DNA from: Entrophospora sp. SA101
Lineage: Eukaryota > Glomeromycota > Glomeromycetes > Entrophosporales > Entrophosporaceae
Reading direction: 5' to 3'
Length of the DNA stretch: 64,000 nucleotides
Assembly: GCA_958430865.1 (NCBI GenBank)
Contig: CAUDNR010000913.1
Span: 34,338 to 98,337, forward strand
In this document: positions 22,749-34,510 of the stretch, piece after piece
Position numbering within the stretch: position 1 is the stretch's first letter
Layout of the letters: every line of letters begins with the position of its first letter
Program-made: the position numbers and the translations under genes
The notes under the pieces: model-generated
Database searches by the model: none
Seen by the model: the letters and a program-made list of their open reading frames with translations, nothing else
Told to the model about the DNA's origin: nothing

Positions 22749-24540
22749 ATGTCTGCTGCAGTAAGAAAAAAAAACAAGGAGTAGAGGAAACATATTTAAG
22801 CAATGAAGTAATACATGTAATATCTGATCTTTAATTTTATTTGAAGAGTTAATTTTTGAAAAAAAATTGATCTGAAGGTTTTTCTTTGTAAATATAGTGG
22901 AATGAGTGATGTCACACTTGAATTAATGGAATTTCGTAATTCATGTAATGCAGATAGATTTCAATTAAAAGAAACTGATATCTCAGAGATTTTGAAAGTA
23001 CAAGTCTTCTGTATTTCTTGATTCAGGCTGATATTTACTTACTCTTTTGTCTATGGTAATTGCAAATCTTTGAACCACATTTTTTTATTTGAAGAAAATA
23101 GACCAAGTGGAATTCGTGAATATTTTGATAAAATTACATGGGAAGGTATTTTTAACAATAAGGATACCGGCTGCAACTTTTGATGATGGTTGCTACCATC
23201 TTTGCGTTATATAAAAACGATTGGAACCACTGGTTGCAACCACCTTTACAACCATTTTGTTTCCTTTTTTGGATTGCGACATGGAACATTATTTAACAAT
23301 ATCAGGAGTGAAATTGAATATTTTGAGCTTTCAGAAGATGATGTTGTAAGGTGCCATAAAATATTTAAGGCAAGGTCTTTTTAAAAAAATCTTGTCAAAT
23401 ATACGATATAATAGTCTTTACTCTCTTTGAATTGACTAAAATCCTTCAAATGTTTGTTTAATCAGATTGCCAATAAAAATTTCAATGAAGTCATGCCGTG
23501 TATTAGAGGATGACAAAAATTGACCAAAGATAATGAACATGATTTGGTTTTAGAATTCTTTGAGTCAATGTAAGTATTTACAAGCATATTATATTTTTGC
23601 TCATTTGAATTAATTTTGTTTACTATTTTATCATGTTGTAGTCATAATAGCCTTTCAGCAAACATGGATAAAAACATAAAGGAAGATGCCTTTGTTCACA
23701 AGACATTGGATTCTGTATTAAAAATTTTTTACCAAGATACTGCAAACACAAAACTCAAATGGTAATTATTTTTGTGTAATAGCTTTTGATATGTGTTTCA
23801 ATGACAATTATTGATCTTGTCAATTATCATTTTCAGGCCAACTGACGTTTTATAAGCATCTGCTCGTAGGAAAAAGAAGTTGACCCATCACTAAAAGGCA
23901 GAATACCAGATTTTTCTGTTGGCTATTCTTACAAAAATAGAAAAGTTGATTTATTAGTTATGGAAGTCAAACCGCCAAGCAAGGATTCCTCTGATTTAGT
24001 TAAATTGGGAAATGAACTAAAAGATATTATTGATAAATCTGCTGAAAATGGAATTTGTTATAATGATCTATGTCTAGGTGGATTGTTAGTGGAAGGTAAG
24101 AATTATGACTTGAATGAACAGGATTATGAATATAATTTAATCTATGCTTTTTTAAATAATAGGTTACCAATGTTCTTTCTATATAATGGATTTGAAATAC
24201 GAGGCAGTTTATCGTATGAAACATGTCGGGAAATTTTTTTTGCTCACAATTATTATAATCTTGATACAGCTCCTACAACAATTGAGCTTACGATGCAATC
24301 AAAGGTTGGTAAAAAAATTTTTTTAGAATCTCACCTTCAGATATCCTAATCTTTAATGTTTTATGATAGCTTATTTTTACACAATCAGCTAAGATAACAC
24401 ATAAGAAGTTGTCAGATAAGGATGAAGACTCTTTTATTTTAAGAATGAATATGACAAGACAATCATTCCACACACCAATGAAAATACCAAACAATGTTCA
24501 AGAAATAAATCTTCAAAGGGTCCTAAAATATAATACTACT
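22749..24540 (+). pseudogene. PD-(D/E)XK nuclease-like family gene, interrupted by a MITE
   Basis: Coding-like pieces include 22749-22780 (MSAAVRKKN), 22900-23000, 23095-23159, 23300-23375, 23640-23760 and a long open part at 23870-24350. The last contains GRIPDFSVGYSYKNRKVDLL then VMEVKPP. A PDF ... EVK arrangement fits the PD-(D/E)XK nuclease core, and the following GLLVEGKNYDL strand is typical of this repeated fungal family. The MITE at 23160-23291 splits one exon: without it and one 9-bp duplication the frame is continuous. Upstream sequence matches that before the gene at 8810. Pieces need several splices or shifts, so I call it a pseudogene. A real spliced gene with a MITE-disrupted exon is possible. 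Confidence 0.55.
23160..23291 (-). mobile_element. 132-bp MITE, copy 2, with perfect 9-bp target duplication
   Basis: This is the inverted copy of 20832-20963, starting AAGGATACCGGCTGC and ending GACATGGAACATTA. TTTAACAAT at 23151-23159 and 23292-23300 is a perfect 9-bp duplication. It lies inside an exon of the PD-(D/E)XK-like gene. Confidence 0.9.
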
Positions 24541-25757
24541 AATAATGATTAGTAAATTAAATTTTAACTAAAATTATTTTTAAGAATTGGCTTAGTTTAT
24601 AATAATCTAATATAGAAACATTCTATTATTATTAATAGAGTTTTTTAATTTGACCCAATTCATTTAATATTTATTGCATTTAAAATTATCTTGATGTTTA
24701 TTTTTAAAAAATAATCATTTTTTATTTTATTTAAATATTTTAGTGCTTCGCTCATAATAGTAGAGGCAAAAATATTTTCACAATTTAATAATTTAGTAAT
24801 TCTTTTTAAACAGTGGCATATAATTCTGAGGTTTTGATTATTTGCTTTAGTAAGAAAGTAAAGGCTTGGTAATATTGATTAACCAGTGTAGTTTTAACAA
24901 CGTGTAGTAAGGTTTTCGCTTAGTAAAGAAGCAAAAGGTTCAAGTTTTTGTTAAACATTTTTGTTGTGTTTAAATGTAAACGTAAGGTGTTAAGATTGAT
25001 CGCAAAAGTATAGTGTTGTCGTGCTGACAAAAAATCTTGTGTTAAAATAATTGTTGTAAACGTACAGCCGTTAAAAGAAAAGTAGTGGTTAGTTTTTAAA
25101 CGGTCGAAGAAAAGTAAAAGTAAATAAAAAAAGGAACTTTAGAAGAGCCTTTGTCGCTTTCTAAAAAGGTCGTATTTATCTATTCATTATAAATCGTATC
25201 ATAAAATGTGCTTAAAACGTAAAACAATCGAAATCAACCAAAGCTACATCGCAATACTAGTCCTATTTAATCCCTGAAATCTTTATTGTCTGTTTTGTTG
25301 CAAACGATAAAACAAATAAATAGTGACCAAACAATCAAGTATTGCTCGGTGTGAAAATTTATGTTGACTAGAAATGCGTACAAATTGACAAAATTTATTA
25401 TTATTAATGTATAATACTAATTTGATCACTATATTAATATATACAATATATGTATAGCATACGACATATATATATACAAAAAAAATATATTAATATAAAT
25501 GATGTAATAATATGGTTATTTTACCTAATAAGAAATGGTAAAATGTTCCCTTGATTTTATATATTTTGAAGTTTTTTCATTTTCTATTTTTTTTTCCTCC
25601 TTAAAAATATTAAAAATAAACAAACATGTATAAAAATAGCAAATGTATATCACTGTTAATATTAAAAATACCAATAAATAAATTGATTTTTTTTTTCTTT
25701 ATTTTTCTTTAAAATACGCGAAAATTTTTGTTTTTTAATAGTAAATGATCATAAAAT
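24541..25757. other. Intergenic, no gene seen
   Basis: 24840-25300 is less AT-rich than its surroundings and has no long ORF; it could be decayed transposon or a non-coding transcript. The last 400 bases before the F-BAR start codon are AT-rich and probably contain its promoter. Confidence 0.4.
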
Positions 25758-27775
25758 ATGACTGAAATCCAAACAAATCATAATATAAAAGAAAATTATG
25801 AGCTTTTTGCTAATAATTTTTGGGTATGTTGATAATGTTGATAATGACGATGATAATCCCCAAGTATTTTTATTGATTTATTTATTTATTTAGGGTAAAG
25901 ACGAAGTAGGCTATGAGACTATTATGTTACGTTTAAGACAAGCTAAACAAACATGTGAAGATGTTAAACACATGTTTCATGAAAGGTTTATTTAATAAAT
26001 ATTAATATATATACACATACGTAAACAAAACTTTACTAATAATCTTTTATTGGATAAAGATCGTTGATCGAAGAGGATTATGCTAAAAGATTAATGAAAC
26101 TTTCTAAAAGTTCATTTGGAAAAGATGAGACTGGGTACATAGTACTTTTTATCATTTCATGTCATATTTCATGTCAGAAAATAACATAATATATATATAT
26201 ATTTATTTAGAAATCTTCGGGATGCATTAGAAACCACAAAGCAGGAAATTGAAATAACTGCAAAAGAGCATTTAAATCTTTCTCAAAAAATTAAAAGTAA
26301 ACTTGAGCAAGAATTGAATGATTTTCTTTTAAAACAAAAAGAACAAAGAAAATCACAACAATCAATAGCAGAAAGAAGTCTACGTAATAAACTCAATCAA
26401 GCAGTTTTACTACAAAAGGTCGTCTATTATTAATATTATTCTATCATTTAAAGAAATTATTATGTAAAATGTATGTATGTACATTATAAATATAAATATT
26501 TATATATTTATCATTCCATCTCAAAAAAAAAAAGGCAAAAGAAAAATATGATGGAGAATGTGTAAAAGTGACAGGTCTATTGGCATCCAAAAATTCGGTA
26601 ATTGGAAAAGAATCTGATAAATTATCTTTGAAAATCGAAAGAACTCAAATCAATGTCAATACTGCAAGTCAAGAATATAGGCAATTAGTTAAAATTATGA
26701 ATGATATTAACGATAAATGGATTTATGATTGGAAAATTGCTTGCGATGTATGTAAATATTTATTTATTTTGAATGATAATAATTTTTTGAACTAATTTAT
26801 AAACAATTGTTAAATATTATAAATTTGTTGTAGAAATTTCAAACTTTGGAAGAAGAAAGAATAGAACATATAAAAAAATATTTATGGGTTTATGCAAATT
26901 TTATTTCAGAAGTCTGTGTTGTAGATGATCAGGTATTATTATCTTTATCTTACAACAACAACAATAATAATAATAATCGCTTATAATATTATTTATAATA
27001 ATAATAATTACTATTAAAAAATAAGTCTTGTGAAAGGATAAGAGTTGCATTAGAATCTTGTGAAGTTAATAATGAAATACAACTGTTTATAAAAGAACAT
27101 GCTACCGGCTCTGATCTCCCAGGTAATCATCGTCATCATCATCATCATCATCATCACCATCACCATCATTCTGTTTTTATTATTATTTTTGTTCTTTATT
27201 AACACATATTTATATATATAGAATCACCAGCTTTTATAAATTTTTTCTCGGGTAATAAAGAAAATGACACGATAACAAGTAAAAGAGCTTCATTTGGTAG
27301 AATAACCGATTTACGTAATGAATCGTCGTCATCATCATCAAAGAATCATTATATACAACAACTTCAACAAAAATTTTATCCAACTGAAGACACTAACAAC
27401 ATTTCTATTGATGGTGATGATAATTATAATAAATTAAATGATGACAGAGCTTCTTTATACGCAAATACAATTTCTTCTTCAAACCTAATCAAAAACAAAA
27501 ATGAATTTTCGCAAACTCCAGTTGATGATGATAAAATTGAAGAAGAGGAGGAGGAACCAATTGATCCAAGATCAAAAAAAATGCTTTCAATTGGTAATAA
27601 TGTTTTTGAAGTCGATCCAAATTGCAGTCTTGATGATAACAAGAAGTCCTTAGAAAATGATCCAATTGTGCATGCTTTAAATAATTTGAAAATTACTGAT
27701 GCAACTTCTGATAAATATCATGATGATGATGATGAACAACAATCAGTCATAACTAACCTAATCAATAATAATAAT

Positions 27776-27809
<34 letters not shown>

Positions 27810-29762
27810 ATAATGATAATACAAAATTTGACTCTAAATCATTTAGTCAAAATCCTTTATCAATTAATCGATCTTATGGGACAAGAAAGCCAATGCCTGT
27901 TTTAGATAAACCTCAACCACCAACACCAGTTACCAACAATATTATTAATCAAAATCAAAATCATAATTCTGGGTATATTGATCATCGCCATAAACTACCT
28001 GAAATTCCTACTAATACCAATACCAATAATATTAATAACAACAATATTAATAACAGTTATAATAATAACAGTTATAATAATAACAATAACAACAGTTATA
28101 ACAGTTATAGTGATAATAATAATTCCAATATAAGTTCTTTGGAACAACAAATAGCCCCTAATCAATATAACACTAATACCAACTCTAACAACAGCACTTA
28201 TAATACCACTACCATCACTACTAATGCGACGAAAAATACTATCTACTCGCCTCCATCTTTATCTTCATCTCCATCGCCATTCTCTTCTTCACCAAATCTT
28301 GTTTATCAACAACAACCACCACCACCATCACAACAATCGTCAAATTCACCTTACCTAAATCCAATTCAAAATTCATCGGCTACAAAAATTATTCCACCAT
28401 CATCATCTACTAGCAATCTAATTTCTGGTCCAGGTGATTTAAGACGTAAATCCTTATCTTCTACAGATCATGGTCCTATTTCATCACAACAACAAGATAT
28501 TAAAGAAAACATGGCTAATATGCGTCCACATACTCCACTATTAAATAATCAACCTAGTAACAACATAATACAAGGTCCAGGTGATTTAAGACGTAAATCT
28601 TTATCTTCTACAGATTATGGTCCTATTTCATCACAACAACAAGAAATCAAAGAAAACATGTCTAATATGCGTCCACATGATCCACTATTAAATAATCAAC
28701 CTAGCAACAACATAATACAAGGTCCAGGCGATTTAAGGCGTAAATCCTTATCTTCTACAGATTATGGTCCTGTTTCATCACAACAACAAGAAATTAAAGA
28801 AAACATGTCTAATATGCGTTCGCACACTCCACTACTAAATAACCAACCTAACAACAACATAATACAAGCTCCAGGTGATTTACGTAAAAGATTGTCAATT
28901 TCAACTTCAGCTTCAACTTCAATTACTGCTATTGCCGCCAATAATATTATTAATCAACAACAACAAGATAATTTAGTTACAAATCGTCGTAGTTCTTCGC
29001 CTAATAGTCAACAACAACGAAATACATCACCAGTTATCGGGAACAATAATAATAACAACAATAATAAAATCGAAAGATCTGATACAATAAAAACTTCTAC
29101 TACTAGTAGTAGTGGTTCAAACTCATTAGGGATATTACTTGATGCTCAAGGCCGTGTTAAGCAAGATGATCTTGCTGAAGCATATTTTAAAAATGGTGGA
29201 AAATTACCACCCGAGTCTGCTAAATTTCAACAATTGCCACCGCAACCGCGACCACCTCCAGCTGCACAAAATAAACAATTCTATAATAATAGTTATAGTA
29301 ATAAAAGTAATAATAATATTAATTCATCAAATCAACCTATATTAGAATCTAATAATAGAAACATTCCATTAAGTCAATCACCCTCGTCATCATCACCGCC
29401 ATCCCATATTCCAGGAATTTTACCCAACAATCATAGCAACTACAAAAACATACAATCTCAATCGTCCATTCGTGAAATGCAAAGAAGTAATACTATAAAA
29501 ACAACATCATCACGATTATCTTCATATCAACAATTCAATTATTATAATAATACATCTACAGTTCCTCCTCATCCTCAAAATAATGCTTATCAGCAACAAC
29601 CTCCTTACCAACAACAGCCATCTTACCACCAACCTTATCAAAATATTAATCAATCTTTACCAAGGTCTCAACCTCAACTACAATCTTATAATTCACTTGC
29701 ACTTCAACAACAAAATATGAATGCTTCTAAACAAAATATTCAAAGTAGACCACCGCCACCGC

Positions 29763-29797
<35 letters not shown>

Positions 29798-30199
29798 CCA
29801 CAACAACCACAACAACCACAACAACCACAACAACCACAACAACAACAACAACAACAACCACAGAAACCAAAGGCGCGATATATGGAAGATGGTAGATTGA
29901 TTCAATTCTACGGTAAACATTAAAATATTATAAATATAATCGATGGAATTAATACCAATCATCTATTTATATTTATTTATTTAATAATTTGATTAAATAT
30001 TTAGTTGAAACTTTATATGAATATGAAGCAACAATTCCAGAAGAAATTTCATTTAATGCTGGTGATATAATCGCTGTTCTGGGGACTTTTCCTGATGGTT
30101 GGTGGGAAGGTGAATTATTATTAGATGGTAATGATAACGCAGAAAAAAGAAAGAAAAAAAGAGGTTTATTTCCTAGTAATTTCACAAAAGTATATGAAA

Positions 30200-30204
<5 letters not shown>
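25758..30204 (+). CDS. F-BAR and SH3 domain cytokinesis protein (Cdc15/Imp2/Hof1 type)
   Basis: Nine exons join in phase to 1246 residues: 25758-25823, 25894-25985, 26060-26134, 26211-26418, 26535-26747, 26834-26932, 27026-27122, 27222-29912, 30005-30204. The N-terminal ~280 residues form an F-BAR domain (NFWGKDEVGYE, MFHERSLIEEDYAKRL, then long helices) that binds curved membrane at the division site. A disordered middle rich in Asn, Gln, Ser and Pro follows, with three 49-residue repeats (about 686-832) and a poly-Gln/Pro tract (about 1130-1175). The C-terminal SH3 (1181-1246: ALYDY-like TLYEYEATIPEEISFNAGD, GWWEGEL, GLFPSNF) is supplied by the last exon. Family members organise the actomyosin ring and septum. 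The 30204 stop lies inside a GAT microsatellite. Confidence 0.94.
28427..28867 (+). repeat. Three 147-bp coding repeats (49 residues each)
   Basis: Units start at 28427, 28574 and 28721, with a truncated fourth at 28868. Each encodes GPGDLRRKSLSSTD and ends in LLNNQP(S/N)NNIIQ. The fourth begins APGDLRKRLS and soon diverges. RRKS is a good basophilic-kinase site, so each repeat adds a potential phosphosite. Confidence 0.92.

Positions 30205-30243
<39 letters not shown>
30202..30243. repeat. GAT trinucleotide microsatellite
   Basis: About fourteen GAT units overlap the TGA stop codon of the F-BAR gene and form the start of its 3' untranslated region. Confidence 0.95.
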
Positions 30244-30244
<1 letters not shown>

Positions 30245-30330
30245 ATACATTTATTTATTTATTTAATTTCGTATTAATTCATTAAATATATACATTTTAT
30301 TGTAATTTAATAATTATTATTAAAAATAAT

Positions 30331-30783
30331 TCATGGTACAACTTGAATACCCATTCCTTTAGCTGTTGCTATAATTGATTTACAAATACTTTGTAAACTT
30401 GAACGTTTTAAATTTTCTTGATTATGTTTTATCAATGCTATTTCATAAAGTTCTTTCAAACTTATTTTACCAACCCATTCATGACCTGCTTTACTAGCCC
30501 CTTTTTCAATTTTAGCAGCACGTTTCAATAGCCAAGTAATAGGTGGTAAGTTTGTCTCGAAAGTAAAAGTTCGATCGGGATTAATTTTTATACGAGTAGG
30601 AATGAGAGTTCCCACTTCGAACTTTTTCGTACGCTCGTTAAACAATTTACAAAATTCCATTACTTTTATACCACGCTGACCTAATGTAGCACTAAGTGGT
30701 GGTTGTGGTGTTGCTTTTCCAGCTGGTATTAAACATTTTACTTGAGCAAGTTTTCTTTGAGCTGCTGCTGCTGCTTTAGACAT
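30331..30783 (-). CDS. MRPL11: Mitochondrial large-subunit ribosomal protein uL11m
   Basis: A single exon encodes 150 residues. The sequence VKCLIPAGKATPQPPLSATL is the L11 N-terminal signature with the proline-rich switch. LGQRGIKVMEFCKLFNERT and the C-terminal RNA-binding half (SLKELYEIALIKH, SICKSIIATAKGMGIQV) follow. It belongs to the bacterial-type L11 group, hence mitochondrial rather than cytosolic (uL11/RPL12). It would sit in the GTPase-associated centre of the mitoribosome. The start at 30783 gives MSKAAAAAQRKLAQ, a short basic leader. In-frame sequence upstream to 30858 also begins with ATG but is poly-Phe and Lys and probably untranslated. The gene is convergent with the F-BAR gene (126 bases between stops) and head-to-head with TIM9. 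Confidence 0.93.
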   Translation of the reverse strand: MSKAAAAAQRKLAQVKCLIPAGKATPQPPLSATLGQRGIKVMEFCKLFNERTKKFEVGTLIPTRIKINPDRTFTFETNLPPITWLLKRAAKIEKGASKAGHEWVGKISLKELYEIALIKHNQENLKRSSLQSICKSIIATAKGMGIQVVP

Positions 30784-30938
30784 TTTTTTTTTTTTTTTGC
30801 TATAACAAATAACGATAATCAAAAAAAAAAATTTAATTTTATAAACAAAATAAATCATGTGATTTCCATCTCTTTATATAAAAAAAAAAGTAAACTGAAA
30901 AAAAAAAATCATATTTAATAAAGATCAATTGAAAAAAA
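30784..30938. promoter_or_regulatory. Shared divergent promoter of uL11m and TIM9
   Basis: Only 155 bases separate the two start codons. The space holds A/T tracts and TTTATATAAA-like sequence near 30870-30880. With no room for separate promoters, a bidirectional one is likely. This is inferred from spacing only. Confidence 0.6.
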
Positions 30939-31498
30939 ATGGACTTTCAAATGTACAATGATGCTGAAAGAGCTCATATTCAAAAATCAATTGAGCAAAA
31001 ACAGGTAAAAAAAAAAAAGGAAATGTATTTAATTTTAATTTTTAAATCCTTCCTTACTTATTATTTATTTATTACTATTACCATAATATAAAAAAAGGTT
31101 AGAGATTTGATGAAATTTTATACGAATTTGGTAGAAAGATGTTTTAACGATTGTATTAATGATTTCACATCAAAAGCATTAAATACAAAAGAAGTATGTG
31201 TATATTTATATATAGATATATATATTACTAGTATACACCACTTCACTATTAAAAATCAAATTAAAAAAATATCTTTCTTTTTTTAATTTAATCTAAGGTT
31301 ACATGTGTGAATAGGTGTGCAGAAAAATTTTTAAAACATAATGATAGAGTTGGACAACGATGGGCAGAATTAAATCAACAAATGGTACAACAACAAATGG
31401 AACAATCTTCTCAACAAAGTAATAGTGGTGTTGGTAGTGCTGGTGTTGGTAGTGTTGGTGGAGTTAGCAGCGGTGGTGGTGGTTGGTTTGGTAGATAA
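30939..31498 (+). CDS. TIM9: Mitochondrial intermembrane-space chaperone TIM9
   Basis: Three exons (30939-31004, 31098-31193, 31298-31498) give 120 residues. The twin CX3C motif is complete: CFNDC (37-41) and CVNRC (57-61), 15 residues apart, within the small-TIM range. [20 protein letters not shown] is typical of Tim9 rather than Tim10 or Tim13. Small TIMs escort hydrophobic carrier proteins across the intermembrane space. The usual protein is about 90 residues. Here a Gln-rich stretch and a Gly/Ser/Val-rich tail ([12 protein letters not shown], ending GGGGWFGR) extend the C-terminus by about 30. Confidence 0.92.
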
Positions 31499-31877
31499 TC
31501 AATCAAATAAATAATTTAAAAAAAATAGAAGTTTTTTTAAATTCATATTTTTATTAGTTGAAAAAAAAATTTTTTTGAATTAAAATAATTAAAATAAAAA
31601 ATGATTAAATCAAAAAAAAAATAAAAAAAAAATAATGGATGATTAAATATAAATAAATAAATAAATATATATGTAATTTTAATCATTGTCATTTTGCTTG
31701 TAAATATTGTTTCTGACAATTAATAATAAATTTATTTACAAAAATATATTTCTAATAAATTATTTATTTATCAATTAATCCACACCAATCTACCCATTAA
31801 ACCCATCCATATATATTAATTCAATTATCCATTCACACATTTTGTCAAATCTATCAATCTATATGTTTATTATTATT

Positions 31878-33867
31878 TTATAGTTTGGCACCATAAAATT
31901 GCGCAACCTTTAAAGATTGTCTAACACCAAGATCAAGCATAATTTCTTCTGAACCACCTGGAATAGCATAGGCACGTACTTCACGATAAAGACGTTCAAC
32001 CTTTTCAGCTTGACTGTTTCAAAAGAATAAAAAAATAGTTAATATCCAAAATATATAGTATGCATGTAGTTTCTTTAAAGGATTTTTTTATTTACCCTCC
32101 ACGAGTATATGCTAAACCACCAAAAATTTGAGCAGCCTCACGAGCACAATATTCAAATGTTTGTGTAGATTGAGCCTTTAATAAAGCAATTGGACCTCCA
32201 AGTCTCGTCATTGCTTCATTACCGGACATATGATTTGTTTGATAAATTAAAGTTTCCATCCAAGCATGTGTTGCTTCAATTTTTCTTGCCATGTGTGCAA
32301 GTTTATTACGAATAACAGCATGATCAACAAGTTTTTGTCCAAAAGTTTTACGCTTGTGTGCATATTTCATTGCTTCTTCATAACAAACACGTGCAAACCT
32401 TGTGGCTTGTATAGCAATACCCATACGTTCATGATTAAAATTGTGCATAATACACTATGTAAAAATAAAAATAAATTATATTTAATTATTTAATTGAATT
32501 TTTTCTCAAAAAAAAAAAAAAAAAGAAAATTTTTTATTTATGAATTACCTTGAATCCACCATTTTCTTTACCAACAAGGTTACGTTTTGGAACTTTTACA
32601 TCATCAAATGTGATATATGCTGTACCAGATGACCATACACCAGAACATAACATTTGACGAGTATTAACACCTGGCATTGTTCTTTCTATTAAAAGAAGAG
32701 AAATTCCACCCATGCCAGGACCTCCAGTACGGACCGCAGTAGTGAAATAATCAGCAAATGTACCATTGGTTATCCATTTCTTTTCACCATTTACAATATA
32801 ATGTTGACCATCATCAGATAATTTGGCTTCAGTTTTAATATTTGCTACATCGGATCCAGCGTATGGTTCTGTAATAGCAAGACAGATGTTTTTATGACCA
32901 GAAAGACATTCAGGTACAACTCTTTTCTTTAGTTCTTCACTACCAAATTTAAGAATTGGTGGAAGTCCAATACCCAAACCTTTTTTTTTTTTTTTGAAAA
33001 AAAATATATAAAAATAATTTTATTATCATCATAAATGGTTTGTGATTTTTTTTTTAAAAAATTCTCTTAATTAATAAGTGAAAACATACCACCAGTCAAA
33101 CCCCAAAGAATACCACCCGAACCACAACGAGCCAATTCATCAGAAAGAACAAATTCTGCGAAATGATCAAAGTCTTCAGGTTTAATTCCACCAACGGGAG
33201 GTTTATCGGTATAACTAATAAGAATTGTTTAACAAATAGACAAAATTTTATGTGTAGATGAAATAGTTTGATTTAATTGAATCGTATATATAATACATAA
33301 ACAATAAATACGCACATAGATAAATGTAAATACTTGTATATATACATACGCTGTTGGCCATGGTGCACCTACAACACCAGCTAAAATACCGGCATCAGCC
33401 ATTTTTATGAATAATTCTTTAGGAATTCTTTTAGCTTCATCCCATTCATAAGCATAAGGCATAATCTCCTTTTCAACAAATACTCTTACAGCAGCGCGTA
33501 CACGACGATGGTTATCATTATAGTATGGACTATAGAAATCTTGATACCAATAAGGATCGCCATGAGGTACAAGATCACCAAATGGACCATCTCCAGAAAA
33601 GGCTTCATCGATTGTTTCTTCAGTTGGCCCAGAACCAATTTCACCAATACATAATTGAGAAGAATATTTTTCTAATGTGGACAAATTATGAAAATTATCA
33701 AATTGCTTTGTGGCATCCACACCAGCAACTTTCAATAAAACTTTTTTTCCGCCAGGATGATCACTAAGAAACTTTGTTACATCAAAAACTTTCTCATGAA
33801 CTATGATCCAGATGGAATCCTCGGTGTTATGTTGAGCAACTTCTTCTATGGTGTATGTTTTAGTCAT
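31878..33867 (-). CDS. Cytochrome b5-acyl-CoA dehydrogenase fusion
   Basis: Five exons (33867-33350, 33214-33090, 32979-32549, 32454-32096, 32013-31878) join in phase to 522 residues. Residues 1-80 are a cytochrome b5 domain with heme ligands in DHPGG (His37) and NFHNLS (His60). After a linker comes an acyl-CoA dehydrogenase: N-terminal helices from about 110, the FAD/substrate segment CLAITEPYAGSDVANI, KKWITNG, HERMGIAIQATRFARVCYEEA, QIFGGLAYTRGG, and AIPGGSEEIM with the expected catalytic Glu (about 500-501). The enzyme oxidises acyl-CoA thioesters to enoyl-CoA; the heme domain may accept or pass electrons. Such fusions are known in fungi. There is no obvious mitochondrial presequence, and a C-terminal GAKL might act as a weak peroxisomal signal, so location is open. 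Confidence 0.93.
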
Positions 33868-34139
33868 TTTTTTAAGTTAATTACTTTGAAAAGGCAAAAG
33901 GTGTTGGTGTTTGTTTTATTTTTTATTTTATTAAAAAAATTAAAAAATTTTGATTGCTTGTCTGCACACTTTAAATTAAAATTTCGTTAATCACATGATT
34001 AATATCTTGTAAAACGTATTATATTTAACTTGACTCAGCAGTATTACACAAAACCTCTAAATTTTATAGTAATGGAGACTTCCGATAAATAACAATGTAA
34101 TCATAATTAGATAATTAGTCCAAAAATGTAGATTTAAAT

Positions 34140-34510
34140 TTTCTTTTTAGTGTAATTTTATTTGTCAGGATCTTTGTAAATCCTCTTCTCTGCATTCTTA
34201 TAGATAGGGGTTCTTTTCTAAAGGGCGCAAGATGCAACTCTGGGATGTCTTTCTCCAAAGGAAAGTAGATTGCAAAATTACCAACATCAAGTTTTCTTCT
34301 TTGTCCTAATACTATAATCTATTGTTACCTACCATCTGTCAGAAGAAGCTAAATTCTCTGTTGTTTCCTCACTGAATTGAGAAATTACAACATTCATCCC
34401 AATCACAGATAACCTTTACTTCTCGGCCTTTCCTTTTTACTTGTTCTTTGATAAACAATGCAGGCAATTGATGTTGATTAAGTAAATAAACTGCATCACC
34501 CAAACAATAA
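34140..34510 (-). pseudogene. Unrecognised coding remnant
   Basis: The minus strand reads GDAVYLLNQHQLPALFIKEQ and KRKGREVKVICDWDEC (34380-34500). After stops and shifts, a second stretch contains VGNFAIYFPLEKDIPEL and RMQRRGFTKILTNK (34160-34310). The composition is clearly protein-like, and the two stretches probably came from one gene. I cannot name the family. Confidence 0.35.

Noticed and set aside
29693..29962. Leu/Trp-rich ORF on the minus strand
   Set aside because: Antisense shadow of the poly-Gln/Pro tract of the F-BAR gene.
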